Below, in pieces: positions 10,463 through 22,387 of a DNA stretch of 64,000 nucleotides. This DNA comes from Dillenia suffruticosa (lineage: Eukaryota > Streptophyta > Magnoliopsida > Dilleniales > Dilleniaceae). Position 1 is the stretch's first letter. Each line of letters begins with the position of its first letter. Under the pieces are notes generated by a model. That model did no database searches. It was not told the origin of the DNA and was given only the letters and a program-made list of their open reading frames with translations. The stretch covers positions 1,121,001-1,185,000 of the forward strand of contig JAVTVX010000020.1 in the NCBI GenBank assembly GCA_033439265.1. The letters are read 5' to 3'. The position numbers and the translations under genes are program-made.

Positions 10463-13232
10463 CTATAGAAGATTAAGAACTGAGAGAAAGTTATTGTGGA
10501 ATGGATCTGAAATGTGCTCAAGAAGGTTCTGTACAGGGCCCTTACCTGTTACAGCTGCTTGGAGAAAGAAGCCTAACCAGGCAACCATGGCTAAACGCCC
10601 ATTTTTTATCTCTTTCACCTTCAAGTCCTCAAAAGCAACAGGATCCCCAGATAGCTTTAAAGGGTCAAATAACGCTCCACCAGGATAGTTTATGTCACCT
10701 GGCAAGTAAATTCCAAGAGGCTCCAAAGCCTCAATGCCACAATACCTTGCATATTCTGGTCCAACCTACTTAGACATACAAAAAAATATTCAACAAAATT
10801 AAATTCCAAGGCCAACAAAGAAAATTCAAAAAGATGAAAAAAGAATAATGTTAGATAGACCAAACAAGTTTTTAAATCAAGTGTCCACGTAGTAGGACAG
10901 GTAGGATAAGAAATTTATTTGATTTGATTTAATCTGATTTTATAAATTGACCAAAATATGTTTACATGAACTACCATGTAGGCATTTAGTCCAAAATTTG
11001 TTTATTCCATCTACCATGACTCAAGAAAAGAAATATACATTCACTGTAGAATGAACACACTATTGCATTACAGTGTTTAAAGGAGTTTCTTAATGTTGCA
11101 ATAGCATTTAAATTTGGTGAGTTCTTTTGAGAAGGCATCACTCAAGTTGTAAACCCCAAAAGTTACTAACCTACATAATTTTTGAATTTCCTCCAGCCTA
11201 GCTATATATTTGACTTTCCACTAAAATCACTCAATTTCATTTCCTCAACCAATAGTAATGGAAAAAAACCAACCATCCCACATTCATGTTCTCCTCCTGC
11301 AGAGTTTTTTTTTTTTTTTTTAATTTTATTTTTAATGTTTGGGGGAGGAGTTGACAGCTATGAAGGAAAGGTGATGGATGACATAAATTTAATGGTGAGA
11401 TGCACAAATTATTATTGTATGAAATAATGGTGGACTAAGCAAGGCACAAAGTAAGGTTATTACCATCAAAAGGGCTTGACATATAGCTATAACGATCACA
11501 CCCTGGCTCCCTGCTAAATGCAGTCCTGGAATGCCAAGGTAGTCAAGTGTATCTCCCTGTCAAAAAGGAGGTAGTACAAGGTGGAATGGAGGTTTGTGTT
11601 AGTAATATTACTCGGACAATGTGGTATTCATGTAGACTGGAATGGGATAGGAGTTTGTGATGAAAGCACTTTCGCATAGCATCTTGCTTTGTGATGAAAG
11701 ATGACTGCTATCTGATATAGACCAAAGTAGTAAAAACAAAATAGACAAGAAGAAATTACCTACTGAACTCTATGTTTCTTAAAAACTGATCCAAATAAGA
11801 CATAGCATCTATTGCTTAATTTAAGTTACCGAACATAAATGAACTACCAAGTCTCCTGGAAATAGTCTCTATGATGCTTGAAAACCAATTGGTACAGGAC
11901 TTTTAAGGCCAAATTTCATCCACTTCACTCGCAACACTAGGACCACGGTTGTCAACCAACGTGGATTTTGCATTCTTCAATATTGACCACAATTCCCAGG
12001 TTATATCAATTATTATAAATCCTATGGACTTACACTAGCATTATATAATAGTAGGCTTTGGTCATGGCAGCTAAACATGTTGACAATCATTCCAACATTC
12101 CCAAAAGATGCAAATATTTTCATTCATCCCAGTGAAACACTGGAATCCTAGCTTTATATTAAAAAAGGAGTCGCCATCACCACATATCAGTGACAGATCT
12201 AACTACACTTTGGATAAAGTATAATATTTCCTTTATCCATATATAGAAAACAAATTTTGGTAGGAAAAGGGTGGTTTAAACAAGAAAAGTAAGTGTTCGC
12301 TTTCAACTCTAAGTCGAGCCACACTCATAGGATGCAAGAGATAAGATGGTAACCTTGAGTTTAGAATAGCCAACACGCCACCAAACAGGTTCAACAAAGT
12401 GAGATACCCCTAGTAGATCCAAAAGTTCAGGAATCAGAGCGCCAAGGGCCCCGAGCATAGCCCAGCGAGCATGTAATATTTCAAAGCTGGAAGATGAAAG
12501 AGAAGAAAAGCAATGTTAAAACAGAAAGAGCTGCAAATAGGAGAAGTAGGTTTTGAACATCACAGCATAGACAGCTTGGAGAACAAAAATCAAAGCAACA
12601 GTAGGCATATAGAAAGGAGAAGTACTGAAAATTGTTACATGGGGTATAGTGAGGATTATTATTGATGGATGGAAAATATGAACTGCCAATTAAAGTGTGA
12701 GAAACGAAAGTAATTGAAGGGAACATACTTAAAATATTTTTGAAAAGCAGCAGGGTCCTTGGCCAGACCTGCTACATCAAAGCCATAGTCACCGGGTAGT
12801 AGTCCAGTGAGATAATCTGGATAATCATAAGGAATGGGGCCGAGCCACCGAGGACGATTCTCTCCATACCACATACTGTGCGCCAAAATTCGATTAAGCA
12901 TTTTTTTTTTTCGGCAAACTCTTCTTCGTAAAATTAGAATAAGGTCAGTCAGATTTCTGAATTACCTGTCGTCCCTGGCCTTTTGGGATAGGGCTTTGAA
13001 CTCGGAAGACTTGTCGATGGCGTCCTTCTTCGTCTCCTCCATCCGCCTCTGGAGCTCCTCCCCGAGGGGACTGTTGGCTATGGCCTTGACTGCCGTAAAT
13101 GGAATCGCCGAGAACACTAAAACCCCCGCCAGCTTTTTCCAAATAAAGCGTCATTTCCATCAGAATCGGAATCAGACTAAGACTAGGATTTAATTGATAT
13201 GATATAGAAACCCCCTAGGAGTTTTTCCCCAA

Positions 13233-13265
<33 letters not shown>

Positions 13266-13424
13266 AAAGTTGCAGATGCAGACCTCTTGCCATGAAGCCT
13301 TGCAGGGAGAACAGGACGATTTGCGGGGCCTGAGGTTCAAATGTGTGTACGGGGATTTCAGGGGTATTCGGTTGGAGCCAAATCCAGGCACAAAAGAGGA
13401 GGAAGAGGATGAGCTCATGCTCAT
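10463..13424 (-). CDS. LHCB7: Light-harvesting chlorophyll a/b-binding protein LHCB7 (327 aa, six exons)
   Basis: Exons on the minus strand: 13424-13284, 13132-12966, 12875-12729, 12486-12354, 11556-11464 and 10765-10463. All junctions are GT/AG, phases agree, and the spliced frame is 327 codons plus stop, the length I recall for Arabidopsis LHCB7 (At1g76570). The N-terminus ([16 protein letters not shown]) is a serine-rich chloroplast transit peptide. The first membrane helix carries [14 protein letters not shown] and the third [15 protein letters not shown], the paired Glu/Arg chlorophyll-ligand motifs of the family; [13 protein letters not shown] precedes helix 1. The product binds chlorophyll in thylakoid antennae of photosystem II. 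Starting at 13424 gives the family length; an in-frame ATG at 13469 would add 15 residues. A 916-bp foldback transposon lies 114-124 bases upstream of the start. Confidence 0.92.
13235..13264. repeat. (GA)n microsatellite in LHCB7 intron 1
   Basis: About 15 AG/GA dinucleotide repeats in the intron between LHCB7 exons 1 and 2. Confidence 0.95.
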
Positions 13425-13537
13425 TCCCGAACACGAAGCCCATGTCTGATGCTGAACAAGCTTACCCATTTGTTTTTGGGGTTTCAACGACTCTTGACCC
13501 TCACATTCATGGTTTGTATTTATATTGGTTTCTGGCT

Positions 13538-14473
13538 GCTCCATCCAGAGACATGTTCATAAATAACCCAAAAAAAAAAAAAATTAAATAACCCTGACCT
13601 AAAAAAATTTCTTCAAATAACCCGTATTTATCGCGTTTCGGAGACACGACACAGTGTATCGCGTTTCCAAAACACAATAACCCAAAGTCGAGAGAGAGAG
13701 AGAGGGAGGGAGAGGGAGGGAGAGGAGTCTGCGGGGGGAGGGAGAGAGGGGAGGAGAGCGGCGGGGGAGGGAGGAACGCGGCAGGGGCGGCGGGGGGAAG
13801 GAGAGAGAGGGGAGGACCGCGGCGGGGTGCGGAGGGGGAGGGAGGGAGAGAGAGAGGGGAGAGGGCCGCGGAGGGGGAGGGAGAGAGAGGGAGGGCCGCG
13901 GGGGGGAGGGAGGGGGATGAGAGAGACAGCGGAGGGGGGAGGGAGAGAGAGAGGGAGGGCCGCGGGTGGGCGGAGGGCAGCGGGGGGCGGACCCCCCACG
14001 GCCCTCCCTCTCTCTCTCCCTCCCCCCTCCCCGCGGCCCTCCGCCCCCCGCGGCCTCCCTCTCTCTCTCCCTCCCCCTCCGCCCCCCGCGGCCCTCCCCC
14101 TCTCTCTCCCTCCCCCCCGCGGCCCTCCCTCTCTCTCTCCCTCCCCCTTCCGCGGCCCTCTCCCCTCTCTCTCTCCCTCCCTCCCCCTCCGCACCCCACC
14201 GCGGTCCTCCCCTCTCTCTCCTTCCCCCCGCCGCCCCCGCCGCGCTCCTCCCTCCCCCGCCGCTCTCCTCCCCTCTCTCCCTCCCCCCCGCGGACTCCTC
14301 TCCCTCCCTCTCTCTCTCTCTGGACTTTGGGTTGTCGCGTTTTGGAAATGCGACACACTGTGTCGCGTCTCCGAAACGCGACAAATACGGGTTATTTTGA
14401 AAAATTTTTTTGGGTCAGGATAATTTAAAATTTTTTTTTGTGGGTTATTTAGGAACATGTCTCGCTCCATCTA
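13538..14473. mobile_element. Non-autonomous Mutator-like foldback element, 916 bp, with 10-bp target duplication
   Basis: The element body is 13548-14463, flanked by GCTCCATCCA (13538-13547) and GCTCCATCTA (14464-14473). Almost the whole body is one inverted repeat with its centre near 13990. Each arm runs from GAGACATGTTC through an A/T run, a block AAATAACCCGTATTT, TCGCG-type palindromes, a GA/CT stretch and a long CG-rich GA or CT tract. The block AAATAACCCGTATTT followed by TCGCG is shared with the ends of the 8-kb element at 38577-46630, as are the opening GAGA and the target-site length. The long proline/arginine-rich frames in it are products of the tract and are not genes. It lies just upstream of LHCB7, probably in its 5' untranslated region or core promoter. 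Confidence 0.87.
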
Positions 14474-16010
14474 TGTAAGTTTCTACATTTTTGGCTCTCA
14501 TATTTTTCTTTTCACTTCTATTTTTTGTTAGTATGAAAAATGTCGAACTTGAATTTTGCCGCTATTTATTCAGATATTAAAATTTCAACTATGTGATTAT
14601 GCAAGAAAATAGAATAGAAAGTTTTTCTAATGACCATTTTTTTTTTTTTGAAAAAAAAAAGTTGAGTTGAGTTGATAATAGAAAGTAATCTAACAACAAA
14701 TGGCAAAGTCAGATATTAGGATACATAAATTTAGTTTTTTTTTTTCTTGTCCTAAGACTTGATCCATCGCTTATAATTTCACTTCAGTTAATTTGAGTTG
14801 AGTTGATTGAAATCTCTTTTCAGAGGATAGGGTTTTTTTAATATAATTTATTATATTTTTAAAATTTAAATTTAAAATTATTAATTAAAAAATCAAGTGA
14901 TGTATCCATCATACCGACTAACTATTGGTACATATATTTAGGTTGAATGAGGTTAGAAGCGAGGGCAACAAGTGAGAGGTTGAAATGGAGTATAAGAGGT
15001 GGGAAAAAAAAAAAAAAAGCAGTATGAATGAATTTGGACCCACAACCACCCTCAAACCCTCTCGGACTTTAACATGACAAGAGTAACCAGCAGGTAACGG
15101 GAAAAAAGAAAAATGATCAAAGCCCAACAATCTGCTGTAAAAATATTCAGCTAATCTCCATAGAATAATCGATAGATCACGTGGGGGTAGAGGTAGATGG
15201 TAGGGTAGAATAATCTTCGGACTTTCTATTTTACCTTTACACCTTACCATACCCTCACACCTGTTGCTATTGAGAATAATTTTTATTTATTTATTTTTCA
15301 AAACTTTAATACATGAATATTGTTATTATAAAATATTTAATTTGAATTATAAATATTATTTTAAAAGTGAATTTATCTTCAATATTTCACTAAAATGTTA
15401 AGTTTTAATAACATTTTCTTAACAATTTTTTAGACGAATTATAACTTATAATTTTGAGATTTTAAATATCAATAGTTATTTAGATAATTATTTAAGGATA
15501 AAAAGAATAAAAAGAATATGATTATTTAATTGATATTAATTTAAAGGAATATACAATAAAGGATATGATTTTCCTTGTTTCTTGTTTGTCAATTGTAAAA
15601 GGGCTTTATTAACGATCAATTAGTCTAATAAAATATTATATTAAATCTCTTAATTAAGATTATGGGTTTGATTTGTAATTTGAGCATAGAATAGAGTATA
15701 TTGGAAGTATAGTGTTCTTAAATAGGTCACTATAAATATCACACCAGATTAATCGGAACATGATTTTCGATACCGATTAATATAGTAAAAAAAAAAAAAA
15801 TTGTGGAAGGGCTTTTGCTTATCTATTGGTTTTGTCGGCCCAGCCCATCATCAGTTTTAATTTTTCCGTACTTTCTATTTTGCAGCACTCAGCGGATAAT
15901 TTAGTGACAAAGGGGCCAGAGACCCCACTCCCTCTCTCTGTTCTCATTCGACTGAATTCAAAATTTGAGGTTCCTCTCTCATTCTGTCTCTCGCGCACAC
16001 AAAGATAAAC
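14474..16010. other. AT-rich intergenic region and BUBR1-type promoter
   Basis: Very AT-rich, with many short A and T runs. No coding block is recognised, including in the 110-codon minus-strand frame at 14918-15250. The last 130 bases before 16011 look like the old promoter and leader of the BUBR1 gene, with a CT-rich leader just before the ATG. Confidence 0.55.
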
Positions 16011-16734
16011 ATGGAGGAAGTTGAGAGGGTGGATCCAGAGACGGAGTTACTCTACTCAAAGAAAGAGACGGGAAACGAGTGGGAAATGTTCAAGGAGAAT
16101 GCGAGGCTCTGGAAGAGAGGCCGCACCATTGCTTTCCTCAATGAAGCTCTCAAATCCCACACCGACAACCTTCTCAAGAAATCTTTTTTTCCCCTTTTTA
16201 GGAGGATTTGACCGAGAACCACTTACTAGCTCGAAGTTTTGGAACCATCCTTGCAAGGGTAGAGGCTTGTTAGTCTTGTTCATGTTGTCTAGTATTTTGA
16301 ATTTTCCCTAGCCAAGTTGTTTCTGATATTGTAGATAGGCAGATAACAGGAACTATAGATGCAGTTAGGAAGAAATGCAAGCCCAATAGGTGAGTGTTAG
16401 TTGTTCTTTATTTTGTAATTTTAGAGGCAAATGCTATAGTTGCATTGCTCTATTATTTACAAGATGTTTCTCCCCTGAACCCGTCGTCGGTGGAGGTGCT
16501 GGTTGGAAAACTTAAATATGGTGTGGAACTGGAATGTGACGTATTAGGCTTTTTCATTGCAAAATCAATGCTGCAGTTACAAAATACTGTTGCAAATATG
16601 GTGTTTTCTAGTTTTCAGATACACTTGTAAGAGGAACATGATGTGTTAAGAAAAGCTATGATTAAACTGATTGAATGCCACATTCTTTTTATTTCCATTT
16701 CCATCCTGTTTTCTATTCTGATTTCTTCTTTCAA

Positions 16735-18400
16735 ACCTATCGGCGCAATCTTGTGCCGACGAAAAAATTCCTGTTATTCCTATTGCTGGACCATCTGCTT
16801 TAGTGACTGCTCTCTCTGCCAGATTAGTTCACATTTGGTACTGGTGTCGTGAAATTTGTACTTTTTTGTTTAGAATTTTTTCAGTGTAGAGTCAATTTCA
16901 TCGGAACAATTTGTAATTTCAACTTCAATATTGCAGTTGGTTTCCTTCCTAAACATGCTGGATCTAGAAGAGAGAGGCTTATGGTTGCTGCAAGTGGATC
17001 AACAACACGGAAATTCTTTGTTCCTCCTCACGAACTTCATCAGTTTCTAGAAGAAGCTTTAGTAATTTTCACCGAGTCAAGGTAATCTTTTTCTTGGCAG
17101 AAGTTATCTGTCGCACATACAATGTCTAAACCATAAATATATGATTTTTTTTATGTTAATTAGAAGGTTTCTTTTGCACAATGAAGTATCTTCTCTTGCG
17201 TTTTTTTACCTACTCGCCTGTGGTGTTGGAAGCAAAGGAGAGGGGGTCAGTGGCCTCTGTCACCTCATGGAATAAGAGTGTTGCTTTTGGACTTCTGAGA
17301 TAAAATTTCATTTGGAACTGCCATATCCTTGGTAATTCAATTTAATCTTTGAAATAAATATAGGAGGAAAGGGGCATTGGATGTCTAATAGTTTGTAAGC
17401 TTGGTATGTTCCTGAAGGATTTATTGTACTATATGCGCATGCAGAAGCATATAAATTAAAAGTTTAGAATTTTTGAATAAGCATCTTAATATGTAGGGCT
17501 CCAATAAATCAACCGAAATCGCGTAATTCTTCGTACGGATTGCGCAGCCAGGATGGTGATCACGAAATGAACCACCACCACTTTTTCACGACGCCTCAAT
17601 CCAAAGTCTGATGAACCCAATGACGGGAGAAATTTTCTTACTTGAAAATTTCTCAATCCCTCAATTTTTTCTCGATAGAAAAATGTGTACCGATCTCTCT
17701 AATTGTTAATCTTCACTCACGTAGAAGGTGTCCTCTTCTAAGGCTCTCATCAATACCCTTAACAGTGACATCAATGTAAATGGCATCCCATGTGCACCAA
17801 CCAAACCAATTAAGGAAAGATGACAATTTTTACTTCTCACGATGAAGGAATGTCTTTATGTGTTTCTCCACTGCCTTGTTTCATACAAAAGCACTCATGG
17901 ATATCGCCATCCATTGTTCCTTCATCACATGTAAAGGCAGAGCCCAAGGGAGAGAGAGAGAGATACTTTCGTGAGTAGTTATTGGGGGAGTTATTGGGGG
18001 TTATGGGAGATAATTGGATTTTCCCAATAATGCCCCTTTCAGATTTGAATATACCAAAAATGCCCCAATGTGGGCATAACTTCCAATAGTTCCAGACACA
18101 GTTAAGGATGCCTTGTGGAAGGAGCAGATATTAATATTGCCTTGACTGCATCCTTTAGGGATAGGGGATAGTGTAGTGGATGAAGTCATTAATACTGTAC
18201 TTTCTTATGGTTTGTGGACCAATTAGAGTATTTGCCATGTTCAGTTGCTTTCTGGTCCTGCTATTAATGTTTGTGACTTGTAGTCTTATTTGGGACATTA
18301 ATTTTGGCAGGGATAATTGGTGAAGCAAAAGATGCATTTTCAGATCACCAATCTGAGGGAGAGATTACTTTATTGATTGAAGGGAAAGCACCGGGTGTGG
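16735..18400 (+). pseudogene. RsmI-type rRNA 2'-O-methyltransferase pseudogene fragment (three exons)
   Basis: Three RsmI-family blocks occur in order on the plus strand. About 16752-16822 encodes CADEKIPVIPIAGPSALVTA, the conserved proline-rich P-I-x-G-P-S-A motif of the tetrapyrrole-methylase fold. 16937-17083 encodes VGFLPKHAGSRRERLMVAAS through the helix LHQFLEEALVIFTESR. 18311-18400 encodes GEAKDAFSDHQSEGEITLL. The N-terminal half, the block between the second and third exons, and the C-terminal exon are not visible. The second and third exons are separated by a solo LTR (17413-18088). The whole set lies inside the scrambled BUBR1 pseudogene. It is probably not functional, though a chimeric transcript is possible. 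Confidence 0.78.
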
Positions 18401-20510
18401 TAAGGCTTTGTTTATCTTGTAAATTACTATCTATCTTCCTGATTTCTGCATGTCAGAGATGCATAATATAAACCTAGATTCTCAGTCACCTCACTCAAAA
18501 GCTTTAAGAGGTTGATGAAGCTTTCTTAAACTTTAAGAAGGAACAGACGTGCTGGAAAGTGAATGACAGTGCTCCTTTTATGGGATCTTGGAACAATAAA
18601 TTTCCGTGAGATGATGTAGGATGCTTGAACCACAGATCATGCGTCCAGTTCTTGGTGGACATGTGGGCATGGTAAAGTATGTCCTTCATTTTTGGAGAAA
18701 TTTACGTACATGAAGGTTTTGAACATAATCTTTTCTTCACTGTTTCATGGGGTTAGTGATTAAGAAATAACACAAAGTCTTGTCATGGTTCTGTAGCCAC
18801 TTGTTCCTCTACAATCCTATGTGCTTAATATGTGAAATGAAATTGTGGCTATGGGTGCAACCTGATAGGTTGCTAAATTTAATAAAATGATTCTAGATGA
18901 GATACATATAGATATGTATGTGAATCATCTCTTATTATCGTTTGTGAAATGTCCACAAAATTATTGTCTTAGTAAAATTTCCATGGACAGGTTATCAGAA
19001 TTAGGCTTTCTGTTGGAAACTGATTATTGGCCGAGTGACGTTTTGAATAACTTAGAATATTCCTTTCTTCTTATCCTTCAAGAGTGAAGCAGCTCATACT
19101 ATTGCCTTCATTTTCTATTGTTGTCTTTCTTTTTCTGATCACACGATTGTGTTTGTTTTCTATTTTGACCCTTTTGTCTATTTTTCCTTTTTTTTTGGGG
19201 GGGGGTGTTTGGAAGCCTGGTAGATGTTTAAATTGTTGGTTGAGGAATCATGTTTGCATCAACGATTGAATATAATACTAGTTTTTCAATAAGAATGATG
19301 AAGATTTAAATAATACTACTAACAAAACAAACAGGTTGCCTTCAGGAATAATGAGAGATGAGCCTAATATTCTTCTCTACATTCTTGTAACCTTGATGTG
19401 CAAGCCATGTTTGGGAGTTGAATACCCCACGGGCCATGATAACATTGTTATCTCTTTAATTTTTATCTTGACCTTATTTGCGCATTTTAAAGCTGCAGGA
19501 ACATATAATCTATGGAGGGAGAACAACCGTTTGTCTTATTGTTTTGCTTTTAGTTTGTTTTGTTTCTCTGCTTATATTGCTGAACTGAATACTGAATACT
19601 AAGCTAAAGCTACCAGATCAGGGCGGTCCAAAAAATTTAATGGAAATTTTGGTAATGGTGAAGGGTGCAAAAATCAATATTCTTGCACACATATGCGAAT
19701 ATCTGCTTTTCGATTGGGTGATGCAGATGGCAAAAAGGTTCTTTAAAATTGTAGAACTCAGTCTTGACCTTTATGTTTTTAACTTGATGAGGAAATCCTC
19801 ACAAGACTGAAGTGTTTGAGGTGGAGACAAACTCTTGTTAGGGAAATTACAATAGCCAAATCTCTCTTTATTGATTACAAAGAAATCCGACTAATCCGGT
19901 TTGAACAGTTGTGGAGCTCAATTTAGGAATTGATTCACTCGAGGCCTGTTTCATTGTTCCAAGACTCGAACCTGAAACCAAATCCCTCTTTATTGCTTAA
20001 CTTTTACTTGATTGACTATTTTATTATTAGTAAAAGGTTTATTTTTATTATTTTATTATTGTCAATATTATAAAAAAATTTAATTGAAAAGTAATTTTTT
20101 GATAAAATGGTTGGTGTGTGACTTGGGGATGGCTGATCAACAGTGTTGGTGAGACTCGAGCCACTCTAGACTGGAGGTAAAGATGAGATAATCCAAATTT
20201 AAATTTAAACGTAGGTTTTCAAAATTTGCTTAGTTGTGATTTGAATTTAGTTTGAATAATTTAACTTGAACTAAATTCAAATATCATTTATCTACAAATT
20301 AAACAAAAATTTAATAGCATTAACAATTCTTTTTAAAATGAGTTTATTATCACAATTCAATTAAAATATCAATAAATTAAGTTATAGCATTCGAAACTTG
20401 AATGGTTGAACATACTTTTGCAAAGATTTTTTTTTTTTTTTTAATTTAAATACGACTCAAATTCTGGACTTTGTGAATCTAAAAACAGTTCCTTGTTTGT
20501 AATCATCTCT
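17241..20510. repeat. Segmental duplication, copy B
   Basis: Partner of 1-2790 (see there). It differs mainly by the LTR insertion at 17413-18088 and small indels. The right edge (about 20470-20510, TTTGTGAATCTAAAAACAG) matches 2751-2770 of copy A and ends about 50 bases before the stray BUBR1 exon. Confidence 0.85.
17408..18093 (-). mobile_element. Solo LTR of copia type, 676 bp
   Basis: The LTR is 17413-18088, flanked by 5-bp direct repeats GTTCC (17408-17412 and 18089-18093). Copy A of the segmental duplication shows the unoccupied site near 151-155 (GATCC), which confirms the borders. On the minus strand it begins TATTGGAAGTTATGCCCACA and ends ATAAATCCTTCA, recognisably related to the copia LTRs at 5215-5684 and 7107-7575. 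It is a fossil left by recombination between the two LTRs of a former element. Confidence 0.85.
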
Positions 20511-20977
20511 TCTCTGCTCCAAAATCTTATGAATAACTACTTATTTTGTCTTTCTCCTATTGCAGGCTGATAACTGCAATGATGCAGAAGTCATCTTTAG
20601 TTTTCTGGATGCTAACCACGTTGGAGAGTCACATTCTCGTACTACATGGCATATGCAAAGCGTATGGAATCCAGGAACAAAGTTAAAATTGCTAAGGACA
20701 ATTTCAATTTTGGCATTGCCAGGTACGTTACATCTCTAATGTTCAAAATTTTTCCACTAATTCAAGAATTTAGGTTTCATTGTTGGTTGAACACTATGGT
20801 AATAAGTTAAGCATATGTGAAAAATCAAAAACACTCACAATACATGTGTTTATGGAAAATGAGAGAAATCACTTCATGTGAAATAGACAGAAATGGTTGA
20901 TACTAGTTGTGTTCATGAAAGATGGGGTTTCTTGTGTTCATGAAAGATACATATCTCCACATATATGAGTTTTGTCA

Positions 20978-22387
20978 CTGGGTGGTGTGTCGTCAAACAA
21001 CCAAAAATAAAATTACCTATTTCACTAAGACGAGGCAGGGTCGAATCCACAGGGAACGGTAGATTTATCTCTTTCAAGGAAAATGAAAATATGGGGGGTT
21101 TGAGAGATGATCTAAATCTAACAAAAATAAATAAATTAACTAAAATAAAACAACTAAATAATACCAATTAAAAGAATGGATATCAATGAAAGAAAACCTA
21201 GCCAAAGGAGTTATTCCCATCTTGATGTATTTGATTGATCATCGATACAAAAATTACTCGATATTATGCGAATAAATTGGTTATAGCCGCTAAGTACCAC
21301 GAAGCGACCAATCTCTCCGTACTAACCCAAGAGACCCTTGTTCCGACAGCATTACGATCTAAAGAGACCCAATTCTAATCAGTAAATTCCAACCTGGATT
21401 TATTTAAATTAGATTACCTAATCTCTTGACATAAATCCTACCGCTTGCGAGGCCATAAAATTATGTCAATTACCACTCCATTAAAAATACATAAACTTTG
21501 CTATTTTTAAATGGTTGTAGAGTATTCTAGGGTTATTAAACATAGACCTCTATTTAACAATCCCAAAACAATCATAAACACTAAGTATAGAGATTAAATA
21601 AATACCCACAAATATCAAGCAAATAAGATCATTTAGATCTCACAATTATCATTCATCAAGAGTTCAATAATCCTTTGACTAGAAAAATAAATTAAAGACA
21701 AAACATAATAAAAAGAAAAACTCACAAATTAAATAAAAAATGAAAAGAAGATGTTGGACTACATGGACAATAGCTGTCGGCTGTACTGTAGACGTGAATA
21801 GCGCTGCCCCCAAGGGGCTGCCCGGCTACCTCCTCCAAGGTTCTTCTCCAAAAAGTATGGAATACTCCTATATATATAGGAGTAGAAACCCTAAAGAATA
21901 TAGGATTTTTCCTATTTGTAAAAAGTAAATATTTATAACCCTAATAACTACTAAATAAATAAAAAGAAAGTAAAAAGTAAAAAGTAAAATTCCTAAAACA
22001 TAATATCTAACAAATTTACATCTTTAAAAATTTCTTTTCCTAAATATTAGGAATGGAATCAAATTCTTCAAAATCTTCAATATTCCAAGTCCACTCCAAT
22101 TTCCTCTTGAATGTGTAACTGGGAAAGGAAACTTTTATTGCAGTAAATCTTCAAAACCTCTTGCATGCCTCTTGAAATCCACGTGCCCACGTACTAATGA
22201 AAGAGCATTGCTGTCTAATTTCCATACTTTACAAAATTGCTCCAATTTAGCTCATTTTTTTTCATTTTCTAAAATAAGTCTCCTCCTAAATCAAATGTCA
22301 CAAAACATAAATATTAGTGTAATATTTATTCAAAAATAATACAAAATCAATCGCAAATATTACACTTATTTAAGCTCTATCACTGGG
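20978..22387 (-). mobile_element. Solo LTR, 1,400 bp, family unassigned
   Basis: The body 20983-22382 is flanked by CTGGG at 20978-20982 and 22383-22387. On the minus strand it begins TGATAGAGCTTAAATAAG and ends GACGACACACCA, so it has TG...CA ends and a 5-bp target duplication as LTR elements do. It contains no coding domain, no primer-binding site and no partner LTR in the window. The family is not assigned; its length and composition would fit a large LTR retrotransposon. It inserted downstream of the last BUBR1-like exon. Confidence 0.68.

Larger units (their letters stand above)
16011..20722 (+). pseudogene. BUBR1: Mitotic checkpoint BUBR1 (Mad3-like) pseudogene with scrambled exons
   Basis: The exon at 16011-16182 encodes MEEVERVDPETELLYSKKE and continues through KSHTDNLLKK, the N-terminus of plant BUBR1/Mad3-type spindle-checkpoint proteins. 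A T-rich stretch and an AG then lead straight into a late BUBR1 block (about 16203-16262, EDLTENHLLARSFGTILAR) and another (about 16338-16390, RQITGTIDAVRKKCKPNR). The earlier TPR-region exon containing DNCNDAEVIFSFLDANHVGE comes only at about 20563-20722, after about 4 kb that includes RsmI exons. The large exon that should follow exon 1 is missing. The downstream exon is also frame-shifted around the block that should read HSxYYMAYAKRM. With exons missing, out of order and interrupted by another gene's pieces, it cannot make BUBR1. It overlaps segmental duplication copy B. Confidence 0.8.

Noticed and set aside
13507-14470. Several 140-280-codon open frames rich in Arg/Gly/Glu or Pro/Ser/Leu on both strands.
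   Set aside because: They are translations of the GA/CT-rich arms of the foldback element. All frames stay open because of composition, and the same peptide appears mirrored on both strands.
14918-15250. Minus-strand 110-codon frame.
   Set aside because: No motif, AT-rich homopolymer-containing codons, no supporting exon structure.
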